DNA of 64,000 nt from NCBI GenBank assembly GCA_035651755.1, contig DASRFA010000057.1:61494-125493 (forward strand), in the 5' to 3' direction. This DNA comes from DASRFA01 sp035651755. GTDB lineage: Bacteria > Desulfobacterota > Binatia > UBA12015. Shown here in pieces: positions 1 through 8,020 of this stretch; the first letter of the stretch is position 1, and each line of letters opens with the position of its first letter. The translations under genes and the position numbers were made by a program. The notes under the pieces were generated by a model. The model was not told the origin of the DNA and ran no database searches. It was given only the letters and a program-made list of their open reading frames with translations.

Positions 1-896
1 GCGCCGGCGCGGCGAAAGCCGAGGCCGCTTCCGCGCCGCGTTCCGCCGAGCGCTCCACGCCTGCTGCTCGGAGCGACGGGCGGCGGCCGTTCGCGCCGCG
101 TCGCCTTCGCATCGCGCCGGGATATCTTCGGCACGCCGAGGGCTCGGCGCTCGTCACCGCGGGGAGCACGCAGGTCCTCTGCGCCGTCAGCATCGAGGAC
201 ACGGTGCCGGACTTTCTGCGCGGGTCGGGACGGGGATGGCTCACGGCCGAGTACTCGATGCTGCCGCGCGCGACCCACACGCGGAGCCAGCGCGAGGCGA
301 GCCGCGGGCGGGTGTCCGGGCGTACGCACGAGATCCAGCGGCTGATCGGTCGGAGCCTGCGCGCGGTGGTCGACCTGTCGCGGCTCGGCGAGCGCACGCT
401 CTTCGTCGACTGCGACGTCCTCCAGGCCGACGGCGGCACCCGCACCGCCGCGATCAACGGCGCGTACGTCGCGGTGGCGCAGGCGCTCGACCGCCTCGTG
501 CAGGAGGGCTCGCTCGCCGAGAGCCCGCTCCGCGAGCCCGTCGCGGCGATCAGCGTCGGGATCGTCGGCGGCGACGTTCTCGTCGACCTCGCCTACGACG
601 AGGACAGCCGCGCCGAGGTCGATGCGAACTTCGTGATGACGGGGAGCGGCGGGCTCGTGGAGGTCCAGGGCACCGCCGAGGGCCGGACGTTCGCGCGCGA
701 GCAGCTCGGCGCGATGCTCGACGCCGCTTGGGGTGCGATCGAGCGGATCCACAAGCTGCAGGAGGACGTCCTCGCCGCTCACCGCCGGCGCGCGACGGGC
801 CGCGCGGGTGGAGCGCCCACGCGTGGACGCGCGCGCGGGAACGCACCGCGCGGGAACGCACCGCGCAAGGTGGCGAAGCGAGCGGCGGGCGCCTGA
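1..896 (+). CDS. rph: Ribonuclease PH, 5' end outside window
   Basis: Phosphorolytic 3'-to-5' exoribonuclease that trims tRNA 3' ends. The in-frame sequence starting at base 3 reads through SDGRR, a GYLRHAEGSALV strand, GSGRGWLTAEYSMLPRATHTR and EIQRLIGRSLRA, the usual RNase PH landmarks in order. No ATG, GTG or TTG lies in frame before the SDGRR region, so the start is outside the window and an N-terminal extension is likely. The C-terminus carries a basic Arg/Ala/Gly-rich tail of about 40 residues with a repeated GNAPR unit, beyond the normal RNase PH core. It is followed 38 bases later by rdgB, a pairing seen in many bacteria. Confidence 0.93.
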   Translation, partial: AGAAKAEAASAPRSAERSTPAARSDGRRPFAPRRLRIAPGYLRHAEGSALVTAGSTQVLCAVSIEDTVPDFLRGSGRGWLTAEYSMLPRATHTRSQREASRGRVSGRTHEIQRLIGRSLRAVVDLSRLGERTLFVDCDVLQADGGTRTAAINGAYVAVAQALDRLVQEGSLAESPLREPVAAISVGIVGGDVLVDLAYDEDSRAEVDANFVMTGSGGLVEVQGTAEGRTFAREQLGAMLDAAWGAIERIHKLQEDVLAAHRRRATGRAGGAPTRGRARGNAPRGNAPRKVAKRAAGA

Positions 897-934
897 AGGC
901 GCGCGCCCGCGTTTCAGCCTGCCCGGGAGATCCG

Positions 935-1558
935 TTGCGCGTCCGCGGTCCGATCGTCCTCGCCTCGCGCAACCGCGGAAAGCTGCGCGAGCTGCTCGAC
1001 CTCGCGTCGGGCGCGCTCGAGCTCGTGCCCCTGCCCGACGATCCGCCGCCGCCCGAGGTCGCCGAGGACCAGCCGACGTATCTCGGAAACGCGACCAAGA
1101 AGGCGGTCGCCATCGCGCGCTTCACGGGACGCCCCGCGCTCGCCGACGACTCGGGGCTCGAGGTCGACGCTCTCGGCGGCACGCCCGGCGTGCGATCCGC
1201 GCGCTACGGCGGTCTCGGCCTCGACGACGCCGGCCGCTACCGCCGGCTCCTTTCCGAGCTCGCCGGCGTGAGCAATCGCCGGGCGCGCTTTCGCTGTGCC
1301 GTCGTCCTGGCCGACGGCGACGACCACGTCTCGGCGGAGGGCGTGGTCGAGGGCTCGATCGGCGACGCGCCGCGCGGCGACGGCGGCTTCGGCTACGATC
1401 CCATCTTCGTGGTGGACGGCTTCGGCGGCCGCACGATGGCCGAGCTCTCGCGCGACGAGAAGAATCGCGTCTCGCACCGCGCCCGGGCGATGCGCGCGCT
1501 CGTCGCGAAGCTCGGGGTGACGAGCGCCGAGCCGTCGTCGGGCCCGCGTTCGCATTGA
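935..1558 (+). CDS. rdgB: XTP/dITP diphosphatase, RdgB/HAM1 family
   Basis: House-cleaning pyrophosphatase that hydrolyses dITP, XTP and ITP to monophosphates. Visible motifs are the N-terminal IVLASRNRGKL nucleotide loop, LADDSGLEVDALGG with its acidic metal ligands, GVRSARYGG, and the C-terminal GFGYDPIF and SHRARA segments. Length is about 207 residues, normal for the family. I chose the TTG at 935 because GGGAGA sits just upstream and the conserved strand begins nine codons later; the frame stays open further upstream but that part overlaps rph and looks like its shadow. Downstream lies the tRNA cluster. Confidence 0.92.
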   Translation: MRVRGPIVLASRNRGKLRELLDLASGALELVPLPDDPPPPEVAEDQPTYLGNATKKAVAIARFTGRPALADDSGLEVDALGGTPGVRSARYGGLGLDDAGRYRRLLSELAGVSNRRARFRCAVVLADGDDHVSAEGVVEGSIGDAPRGDGGFGYDPIFVVDGFGGRTMAELSRDEKNRVSHRARAMRALVAKLGVTSAEPSSGPRSH

Positions 1559-1619
1559 CAATGCCCCGCGGGGAACCTTAAGCCTTTGCTTTCGGCGCTT
1601 GCCGACGGCGGCCGGATCG

Positions 1620-1693
1620 CGGGGCGTGGCGCAGCCTGGTAGCGCACCTGCCTTGGGTGCAGGGGGTCGGAGGTTCAAATCCTCTCGCCCCGA
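1620..1693 (+). tRNA. tRNA-Pro (TGG)
   Basis: A 7-bp acceptor stem CGGGGCG/CGCCCCG, D-loop AGCCTGGTAG, anticodon loop CTTGGGT with anticodon TGG, and T-arm GGTTCAAATCC all fold. The 3' CCA is not encoded. Confidence 0.95.
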
Positions 1694-1722
1694 TTGGCCG
1701 ACTTGCCGCGGCGACGCGCCGG

Positions 1723-1796
<74 letters not shown>

Positions 1797-1869
1797 GTGA
1801 TTCGTTCTCCGCACGCGGCGAGCGTTGCGATGTGCGGTGCGGGCAGGTATCGCGCGGTCTTGCCGTCCT

Positions 1870-1943
1870 GGTGAGTGTAGCTCAGCTGGCAGAGCACCGG
1901 ATTGTGGCTCCGGGGGTCGAGGGTTCAATCCCCTTCACTCACC
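1870..1943 (+). tRNA. tRNA-His (GTG)
   Basis: Acceptor GTGAGTG pairs with CACTCAC. G at 1870 faces C at 1943, giving the extra G-1:C73 pair diagnostic of tRNA-His. The anticodon loop TTGTGGC contains GTG. Confidence 0.96.
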
Positions 1944-1948
1944 TTTAA

Positions 1949-1995
1949 GGCGAGGGCCTCGCGGCCCTCGCCCCGTCGGGCAAAGCCCGACGGGG
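1949..1995 (+). terminator. Two back-to-back GC-rich hairpins after tRNA-His
   Basis: The first hairpin pairs GGCGAGGGCC with GGCCCTCGCC around a TCGC loop. The second, overlapping its end by two bases, pairs CCCCGTCGGGC with GCCCGACGGGG around AAA. They start six bases after the tRNA, so they probably end or process the tRNA transcript. There is no T-tract, so intrinsic termination is uncertain. Smaller palindromes of the CGCGCGCTTCGCGCGCG type follow up to about 2116. Confidence 0.5.
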
Positions 1996-2141
1996 CCCCA
2001 CTCCCGCGGTCGCTTCGCTCCGCGCGCGCTTCGCGCGCGATGGTGCCGGTGGCGGCGCGGGGTGTTGAGGGTGCGCTCGCGCGGCGGGTGCTTGGCCGCG
2101 CGCTTCGCGCGCGAGCCTTCTCGCGACGTTTGTCGGAGGCT

Positions 2142-2669
2142 CTAGCGGGCGGCGGCGGCGAGGGCGGGTTGGCGGGATTCGTGGGAGAGGAGCCAACGTT
2201 TGCGGTCGAGGCCGCCGCCGTAGCCGGTGAGGTCGCCGGTAGCGCCGATGACGCGGTGGCAGGGGACGACGATGCAGATCGGGTTGGCGCCGTTGGCCGC
2301 GCCGACGGCGCGGACGGCGGCGGGGGCGCGGATGTCGCGCGCGACGTCCGAGTAGGAGGCGGTTTCGCCGACCGGGATCTGCCGGACGCGTTTCCACACC
2401 GCGAGCTGGAACGGAGTGCCGTGCGGCGCGATCTCGATCTCGTCGAGGACGGACAGGTCGCCGGCGAAGTAGTCGCGGATGCGGCGCAGGGTCGCCGACG
2501 TCCTCGGCGCGGGCCGCCATGCGGAGCGGGTCGAGCCGAGCTGGCGCTCGAGGCGGGCGAGGGTGCGGTCGCCGCGGTCGGCGAAGAGGAGCGCCAGCAG
2601 GCTGTCGCCGTCGAGGACGACGTCCAGCGCGCCGATCGGGGTCGCGATCTCGGCGATCGTCGGGGTCAT
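2142..2669 (-). CDS. ogt: Methylated-DNA--protein-cysteine S-methyltransferase
   Basis: Suicide DNA-repair protein that moves the alkyl group from O6-alkylguanine to its own cysteine. The 175-residue protein has the family active-site motif PCHRV with the acceptor cysteine at about residue 137, preceded by GTPFQLAVWKRVRQIPVGETASY, written here only as the start of the wing/recognition region (GTPFQ...SY). The C-terminal GYGGGLDRK loop is also standard. The ATG at 2669 is preceded by GGAGG. The N-terminal domain is the short ferredoxin-like type. It is a single gene with paired inverted repeats upstream. Confidence 0.93.
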   Translation of the reverse strand: MTPTIAEIATPIGALDVVLDGDSLLALLFADRGDRTLARLERQLGSTRSAWRPAPRTSATLRRIRDYFAGDLSVLDEIEIAPHGTPFQLAVWKRVRQIPVGETASYSDVARDIRAPAAVRAVGAANGANPICIVVPCHRVIGATGDLTGYGGGLDRKRWLLSHESRQPALAAAAR

Positions 2670-2702
2670 CGTGGAACCTCCTTCCCGCTGGTGCGGGCGT
2701 GT

Positions 2703-2777
2703 GCGGATCCTGTCATGGATCGGGATCCGCGTCGCGCGGCGACGTGCCGCGTGGACGTATCCGTATAAGAGGATACG
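2703..2777. promoter_or_regulatory. Paired inverted repeats upstream of ogt
   Basis: Two dyads lie within 110 bases upstream of the ogt start: GCGGATC...GATCCGC at 2703-2730 and CGTATCC...GGATACG at 2756-2777. Their position suggests operators for the leftward gene; no known regulator is assigned. Confidence 0.3.
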
Positions 2778-2905
2778 ACCGCGGACTCGCGGGATTCGGA
2801 CGCGGTGGTCGGCGCCGGTGCGATGGCGCGCGGCCGCGGTTGGGCCGCCGGCACGAGCGGCTCGTCGGCATTGCGCGCCCGGAAGCAGGTCGGTAAGAAC
2901 CCGGT

Positions 2906-2978
<73 letters not shown>

Positions 2979-2980
2979 CT

Positions 2981-3171
2981 GCCGAAAGCCTCCGAGAGAT
3001 CGGGGGCTTTCGCGCTCTTCGCTGAGGGAATCGTATGCACGAAACCCTCGGGATGTTTCCACTTGTTTCCACTCTCGAGTTCCGGGTCGTCAAGGCGGTC
3101 GACGGCGGCCGTGTTTCCGCCGGGAGCCAGGTGGCCGCACGTGTCGACCGTGATCTGGATCGAGTAGTCCA
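2981..3171 (-). pseudogene. Tyrosine recombinase (integrase), C-terminal relic
   Basis: Translated leftwards this stretch contains YSIQITVDTCGHLAPGGN followed by AAVDRLDD, the last conserved block of phage/island integrases, with the catalytic Tyr normally found in the DTYGH context replaced by Cys (DTCGH). Everything N-terminal to this block is gone: at about 3171 the sequence switches abruptly to a copy of the acyltransferase locus found near 63.05 kb. The relic abuts the tRNA-Lys 3' end, as expected for an element integrated there. The open frame continues into the tRNA, but that tail is only antisense tRNA. Confidence 0.75.
2983..3012 (+). terminator. Hairpin after tRNA-Lys
   Basis: CGAAAGCCTCCGA pairs with TCGGGGGCTTTCG around a GAGA loop, 13 pairs with one G-T wobble, starting five bases after the tRNA. 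It is followed by CGCTCTT rather than a clean T-run. Confidence 0.55.
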
Positions 3172-3586
3172 TCTGGAACTTGCCGTTTCGGCTTGACGCC
3201 GGCATTCGTGCCTTCGGTGCAACTGCAGTCCAGGGTCACGATCGAGTTTCTGCCGCCGCTCGACTGGTCGCGACTCGGGCGACGTGCCGCGACCGATCTC
3301 GGCCGCCAAGGCCCGGCTCGCCAGGCTCAACCGCACGGCCTGGAGCCTGTACGGCAGCGTCTGGCGCTGCTTCGCGGCCGGGGACGACAAGACGCTGCGG
3401 GCCATGAAGTCCGTCGATTACGCGGCCGCCCACTACGATGAGGCCCCCGCCCTCGTCGTCGTCTGCCTGCGCGTCGTGCGCTACGGGCCCATCGTCAGCG
3501 GCTTCCGCCTTCCGTTCCCGGCGTTCTGGGACGCGATCTTCTACGGCACGGCCTTTCCGGCCGTGCAGAACTTGCTGCTCGCGTGC
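3171..3586 (+). repeat. Partial copy of the acyltransferase/nitroreductase locus at the right end
   Basis: Bases 3171-3300 match 63050-63180 and bases 3301-3586 match 63715-64000, with few substitutions and one extra T in the left copy (CCGTTTCGG versus CCGTTCGG). The roughly 535 bases between those two blocks in the right copy are missing here. The deletion joins the end of the acyltransferase to the middle of the nitroreductase at a shared CCGG-like stretch. The right copy may continue beyond the window. Confidence 0.85.
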
Positions 3587-3841
3587 CGGGCCGCCGGCCT
3601 CGGCGCCGCGCTCAACGTGATGCCGCTGTGGAATCTGACACTCGCGCGCGCGACGCTAGGCCTTCCGCTGTGGGTGACGCCGGTAGCTGTCGTGCCGATC
3701 GGCTGGCCGATGGGCCGCTACGGCCCGACTTCGCGGCCCGCGGTCGAATCCGTCGTGCACGTCGACCGTTGGGACAACCTCGCGTTCGCGTCCGGAAATC
3801 CCGGCGCGAACGCCGAAAGCGGGAAAGCGGGATCGCGATGA
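3284..3841 (+). pseudogene. Nitroreductase-family protein lacking its N-terminus
   Basis: The frame encodes the C-terminal two thirds of a nitroreductase-family flavoprotein. It matches the right-end gene from KARLARLNRTAWSLYG onward, then continues with a GAALNVMPLWNL helix and a VTPVAVVPIGWPMGRYG strand/loop typical of the family C-terminus. The first about 85 residues, which bind FMN phosphate (the RALRRLRPD region in the intact copy), are replaced by out-of-frame acyltransferase sequence. This makes it a duplicated, deletion-scarred gene. It might still be translated from the ATG at 3284, but a flavin site is unlikely. Confidence 0.7.
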
Positions 3842-3884
3842 GAAAGGAAGATCGACCAGGGTCGGCCGCGTCGAGCAGATCGCT

Positions 3885-4904
3885 TCATCCCGCTCGCGCG
3901 CCGGCCACGTAGTCGCGCGCCATCTCGCCCATGGCGTGGGCGAGGAACGGAACGAGGGGGCGCTGCGCGGCGATCTCGGGTCGACCGACCGTCCAGCCGA
4001 GGTAGCTCAGCCCGCGCGCGACGAGAAGGGTCGGAAGCTCCTCGAGCTGGTGTTGGGGGAAGGCTCGCACGGCGCGATAGCCCTCGAGGTAGCCCGCGAG
4101 CGCCGGCTCGAAGCCGCCGAGGAGCCTCAGCGGGAAGAGCGACGTGGCGAGCTCGAAGCCGAACCAGCTCCAGCCGCAGTCGTCGAAGTCGATCACCCGG
4201 ATGGCAGCGTCGGCGGTGAGCACGTTGTCGGGAACGAGATCGCCGTGGATGAGCTCGTTCGCGGGCCCGAGCGCGTCCAGCCGTTCCCTAGCTCGATCGC
4301 GGGCTGCGAGCAGGAGGGCGCGCAGGTCGGGATCGAGGTCGGCGAGCTCCCAGAAACGGCCGAACGTCGGCGAATCGCCGACGAGCGTCTCGGCGCTCCA
4401 CGAGGGGCGCGCGAAGCCGGCCGGGCGCTGCCACTCGAGACCGTGCGCGTGGATCCGTGCGGCGATCGTGCCGATGGTCGCGTAGAGCTCGCGGAGCCCG
4501 CAGTCGTCGAGCGCGACACCGCCTTCGAGCGTACCGACCGGGGCGCCGTCCACCCAGGCGAGCAAATCGCACTGCCGGGGTTCGGGCACGCCCTCGTGGG
4601 AAGCAATCGACAGAACGTCGCCGTTCTCCGCCGGCAGCATGGCGGGCGTTTCGACCCCCGACGCGCCGAGAGCGCGAATCCAAGCCGCCTCCGAGCGGAT
4701 CTCGTCATCGGTGCGATACGCGGGCCGGTGCACCCGCAGGACGTTCCGGTCACCCCCGGCCGGGGTCACGCGGAAGACGGCGTTCTCGCGGTACTTGATG
4801 AGGCCGAGCTCCGCCTCCTCGAACCGCCAGGCGCGCAGCGCACGGTGCGCGAGGCCGGCGAGGAGAGCCGTCTGCTCGGCTTCCGAAAGCTCGACGAACC
4901 CCAT
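3885..4904 (-). CDS. APH/choline-kinase-fold phosphotransferase
   Basis: A 339-residue protein-kinase-like small-molecule kinase. Visible are the catalytic loop HGDLVPDNVL (His about 220, Asp about 222) and the metal-binding VIDFDDCG (about residue 237 on). The N-terminal lobe has the NAVFRV and NVLRVHRP strands, with Arg in the lysine-like position. The family includes SrkA, ThrB2-type homoserine kinases and aminoglycoside kinases; substrate cannot be read from sequence. It lies four bases downstream of a class-III aminotransferase, so the two are almost certainly cotranscribed and probably act on one amino-alcohol or amino-acid substrate. Such kinases also occur fused to class-III aminotransferases in other bacteria, supporting a shared pathway. 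Confidence 0.85.
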   Translation of the reverse strand: MGFVELSEAEQTALLAGLAHRALRAWRFEEAELGLIKYRENAVFRVTPAGGDRNVLRVHRPAYRTDDEIRSEAAWIRALGASGVETPAMLPAENGDVLSIASHEGVPEPRQCDLLAWVDGAPVGTLEGGVALDDCGLRELYATIGTIAARIHAHGLEWQRPAGFARPSWSAETLVGDSPTFGRFWELADLDPDLRALLLAARDRARERLDALGPANELIHGDLVPDNVLTADAAIRVIDFDDCGWSWFGFELATSLFPLRLLGGFEPALAGYLEGYRAVRAFPQHQLEELPTLLVARGLSYLGWTVGRPEIAAQRPLVPFLAHAMGEMARDYVAGARAG

Positions 4905-4908
4905 GCGA

Positions 4909-6180
4909 TCAGACCCGTTCGCGCTCGAGGTCGCCGAGCGCGGTATCGAGGCGCTCGAGCAGGGTGTCGCAGTAGGCGTCGTCGACGAGGAGCCCCGGCT
5001 TGAACTGGAGCACGGACATCTCGAAGGCAGCGAACATCGCCCACACGCCCCGCTCGTAGAGCGCGCGCGAGAGCCGCACTCCGCCGATCGGGTCGTCGAC
5101 CTCGAGCCCGATCACGAGGCCCTGCTGGCGAATACCGCGCAGGATCGGGTGGCGCGCGCGCAGACCGGCGAGGTCCGACGCGAGGCGCGCGGCGATCCGC
5201 TGGACGTGAGCGAGCGTTTCGGGGTGGCCGCAGATCTCGAGAACGCGTGCGGCGACGCGGCAGCCGATCTCGGCTCCCCCGAAAGTGGACACGTAGGCCC
5301 AGCCCTGCTCGCGGAGGAACCCTCCCACGGCGCGCGTCATGACCACGGCGGAGATCGGGTACAGTCCGCCGGAAAGCCCCTTGCCGGTGACCAGCACGTC
5401 GGGCTCGACGCCGAAGCCGTCGATCGCCCAAAGCCTTCCCGTGCGACCGAGTCCCGTCTGCACTTCGTCGGCGACGAGGATCGCACCGTACCTCTCGCAG
5501 AGCGCCTTCACGCCGGGAAGATAGCCGGGAGAGGGCACCGGGAAGCCGTAAGTCGCCGGGATGGTCTCGAGCAGGACCGCAGCGACGTCGCCGGGCGCGA
5601 GGGCACGCTCCATGGCGCGGAGGTCGTCGAAGGGAACGGTCGCGAACTCGTCGGGGTAGTCGCTCCGGAAGAGGCGCGCGCTCGCATCGCGACCGGCAGC
5701 GCCCGATAGGCCGGTCGCTCCGTGGAAGCCCGCTTCGAGCGCCACGATCCGACGCCGCCCGGTCGCCCAGCGCGCCGCGCGGATCGCGAGATCGTTCGCC
5801 TCGCTGCCCGATGGTGTGAAGACGCTGTAGTGGAGGTCACCGGGCGTCGAGCGCGCGAGCTTCTCGGCCAGCTCTCCGCGCGCCTCGGCGGGGAAGTGGT
5901 GGTTCCCGATGTCGAGCTCCGCGAGGGCTTCGACGAGCGCGGCCTGCAACTCCGGATTTCGGTGTCCGAGGTTGAACGTGCCGCCGTTCAAGTGGAGGTC
6001 GAGGAGCTCGCGCCCATCGAGATCCCAGATCCGGTAGCCCTCGCGCCGGCCGATCACGAGCGGTGTGCCGAGACGGAGCCAGGTCTCTACGCGGCCCGGC
6101 ATCCCGTACTCGCGCGCACGCTCGAGCGCGCGCCGCTTGCGCTCCGACATCCCTGCGTAGGGGTCCTGCTGAGGATCCAT
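4909..6180 (-). CDS. Class-III PLP aminotransferase
   Basis: A 423-residue fold-type I PLP enzyme of the glutamate-1-semialdehyde aminomutase/ornithine aminotransferase class. PLP contacts are visible: PSGSEAND (phosphate-binding turn), GFHGATG, VADEVQTGLGRTG with the pyridine-binding Asp at about 238, and the Schiff-base lysine in VTGKGLSGG at about 267. I chose the ATG at 6180 because the family N-terminus (DLDGRELLDLHLNGG) begins about 50 residues later; the frame stays open far upstream only as a shadow. Being paired with the downstream kinase argues for amino-alcohol or amino-sugar metabolism rather than heme synthesis. The exact substrate is unknown. Confidence 0.9.
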   Translation of the reverse strand: MDPQQDPYAGMSERKRRALERAREYGMPGRVETWLRLGTPLVIGRREGYRIWDLDGRELLDLHLNGGTFNLGHRNPELQAALVEALAELDIGNHHFPAEARGELAEKLARSTPGDLHYSVFTPSGSEANDLAIRAARWATGRRRIVALEAGFHGATGLSGAAGRDASARLFRSDYPDEFATVPFDDLRAMERALAPGDVAAVLLETIPATYGFPVPSPGYLPGVKALCERYGAILVADEVQTGLGRTGRLWAIDGFGVEPDVLVTGKGLSGGLYPISAVVMTRAVGGFLREQGWAYVSTFGGAEIGCRVAARVLEICGHPETLAHVQRIAARLASDLAGLRARHPILRGIRQQGLVIGLEVDDPIGGVRLSRALYERGVWAMFAAFEMSVLQFKPGLLVDDAYCDTLLERLDTALGDLERERV

Positions 6181-6245
6181 GACGTCTCCCCTTCTGCGTA
6201 CCGCCACGTCGGCGACGTGCCGATCGCGCGAAGATATGGTGCGCC

Positions 6246-6986
6246 TCAGGATTGCGGCGCGAGCGCCTGCAAACCCCAGGGTGGAGAAGCATTCACCAGC
6301 ACACCGGGGCGGCACTTCATCTTGAGCTGGACGAACTCGACTCCCGGCTTGTGCGCGGTCAGCACGTATTCCCCAGGCGGAACCTGGATGTAGAGCACGC
6401 CGCCGTCCTCGCTGGTTTCGGTGCGGGTCGGGTCCGGGAGGACGCTCTCGTTGAAGTAGATCGGGCCGTGCTCCCGCGGCAGGGGCGGCTCGATCGTCAC
6501 CGTCGCACCCGCTTCGCCATGGGCGCCGGGATCGTACAGCGACTTGCCGACACGCGTCACGGTGGTCGGCATCTGGCAGGCGTGCTCCTCGTCGGGGACG
6601 ATGCCGAGCAGGGCGGCGAGCCCCGCGTAGACGTCGTGCGGCACGGCCTGGAAGGTGATGCGCTCGAGCCCCTCGGGTGGCACGACGTGCGTGCCGGTCT
6701 GGATCAGGTGGTAGTCGGGATGCTCGAGGACCAGCGATACCTCGGAGCCGACCGGGATGCCGTCGAAAGCGAAGTGCCCGTCGCCGCCGGTGACCATGCG
6801 CTTCTCCGGGATCTCGAGAATGTGGACCGTAGCGCCTTCGATGCGGCGGTTGCCGCCGTTGAACGGAATTGCGTCGCCGCTCACCGATGCGGTCGCGACC
6901 GAGCCGCGGTCGGCGTCGCCGCACCCGGCGAGGACGGCACAGAGCAAGAGCGCGCTTAGGCGGCGGAGGGCGGCTCCCCGGTGCAC
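6246..6986 (-). CDS. Putative lipoprotein with carboxypeptidase-regulatory-like beta domain
   Basis: A 246-residue exported protein. The GTG at 6986 is preceded by GAGG at good spacing and gives a short basic N-terminus, hydrophobic LSALLLCAVLAGC and a lipobox cysteine, so signal peptidase II processing is expected. The mature part has a segment (GATVHILEIPEKRMVTGGDG then FAFDGIPVG) resembling Ig-like CarboxypepD_reg folds, which put a short insert on surface proteins. A second such element occurs near the C-terminus (TSEDGGVLYIQVPPGEYVL). No enzymatic residues are evident. The neighbouring kinase/aminotransferase pair is transcribed the same way. Confidence 0.75.
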   Translation of the reverse strand: MHRGAALRRLSALLLCAVLAGCGDADRGSVATASVSGDAIPFNGGNRRIEGATVHILEIPEKRMVTGGDGHFAFDGIPVGSEVSLVLEHPDYHLIQTGTHVVPPEGLERITFQAVPHDVYAGLAALLGIVPDEEHACQMPTTVTRVGKSLYDPGAHGEAGATVTIEPPLPREHGPIYFNESVLPDPTRTETSEDGGVLYIQVPPGEYVLTAHKPGVEFVQLKMKCRPGVLVNASPPWGLQALAPQS

Positions 6987-7097
6987 GGCGCTGCACCTCG
7001 CGCGCAACGCGTTCCGGACGAGGACCGAACCGGCCGACGTGGAATGGATGGAGAAGGTCTCCGACGAGCAATACCAGCTCAAGGAAGGAGCCGCATC

Positions 7098-7627
7098 GTG
7101 AGGGCAACCGTGCTCTACGGGGCCGCGACGTCCGCACCGTCAAGCATGGTGACGTCGTGGTCATGCCCTTCGCGAGCTCGGACGGCACCTGCCACTTCTG
7201 CCACGAAGGCCTGACCACGGCCTGCGTGCACGGGACCTCCTTCGGCAACGACGGCGTGAACGGCGCCCAAGCCGAGGCCCTGCGCATTCCCTACGCCGGC
7301 GGAACCCTCTACCGGCTGGACGTAGCGGAAGAGACCGCACTGATGCCATCTCTCCTCACGCTCTCGGACGTGATGGGCACCGGTCACCATGCAGCCGTTG
7401 TGGCAAGGGTGGCGCCCGGGAAGAGCGTCGCGGCTATCGGTGACGGCGCAGTGGGCCTCTGCGGCGTGATCGCTGCCAAACGTCTCGGCGCTGAGAGAAT
7501 CATTATCATGGGCCGGCACCCCGATCGGATTGCGCTCGCGCGCGACTTTGGCGCCACCGATGTGGTCAGCGAGCGGGGAACCGAAGCCGTCGAGCGCGTG
7601 AAGGACCGGTGCAGGCGGCCGGAGTGA
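7098..7627 (+). pseudogene. Zinc-dependent alcohol dehydrogenase relic
   Basis: Begins with a good start, AAGGAAGGAG then GTG, encoding MRATVLYG, the usual MDR alcohol-dehydrogenase N-terminus. After nine codons the frame breaks and about 70 residues of the catalytic domain, including the first zinc ligand, are missing. The alternative frame resumes at HGDVVVMPFASSDGTC with HFC cysteines of the structural-zinc lobe. It then runs through the Rossmann strand AAIGDGAVGLCGV and GAERIIIMGRH. It ends abruptly at KDRCRRPE where transposase sequence starts. Internal deletion plus insertion make it non-functional. Confidence 0.8.
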
Positions 7628-7886
7628 CGCTGCACGTAGCTCAGAATACGAGCGGCCGGAGATCGAACATCGATGGCCGAACGACTCGCCACGCCGGCTA
7701 CGCGGTGAGCCAGAGAGTCCGAAAGCGAGTCGAGGAGATCTTCGGCTGGGCAAAGACGGTCGGTGGATTGCGGCGAACGAGTTTCCGCGGAGTCGCGCGG
7801 ACGGCCTTCTGGGGACCTACATCGTGGGCGCCGCGTACAACCTCGTCCGGATGACCCGGCTCATGCCGCAGGTGGCGACGCCGTGA
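7612..7886 (+). pseudogene. IS5-family transposase, C-terminal relic
   Basis: The peptide VAQNTSGRRSNIDGRTTRH followed by GYAVSQRVRKRVEEIFGWAK and VGGLRRT is the conserved end of IS5-group transposases (the Y-2-R-3-E-6-K-like signature region). After about 60 codons the reading moves to another frame, which carries YIVGAAYNLVRM and the stop at 7886. The N-terminal half and the left inverted repeat are absent. It is fused to the broken alcohol dehydrogenase, so the insertion probably truncated that gene before decaying. Confidence 0.8.
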
Positions 7887-8020
7887 GGCGGCGCGGAGAG
7901 CGAAGCGGGTCGCGCAGACCGCCGCGAGCTGCAGGGGATCGGTCGGTCCGCGCTCATGTCCCCTAAGCTGACCAGGGTGCGCCTCATTCGACCAGAAACC
8001 GCCGATTCTTCCATGGCCTG

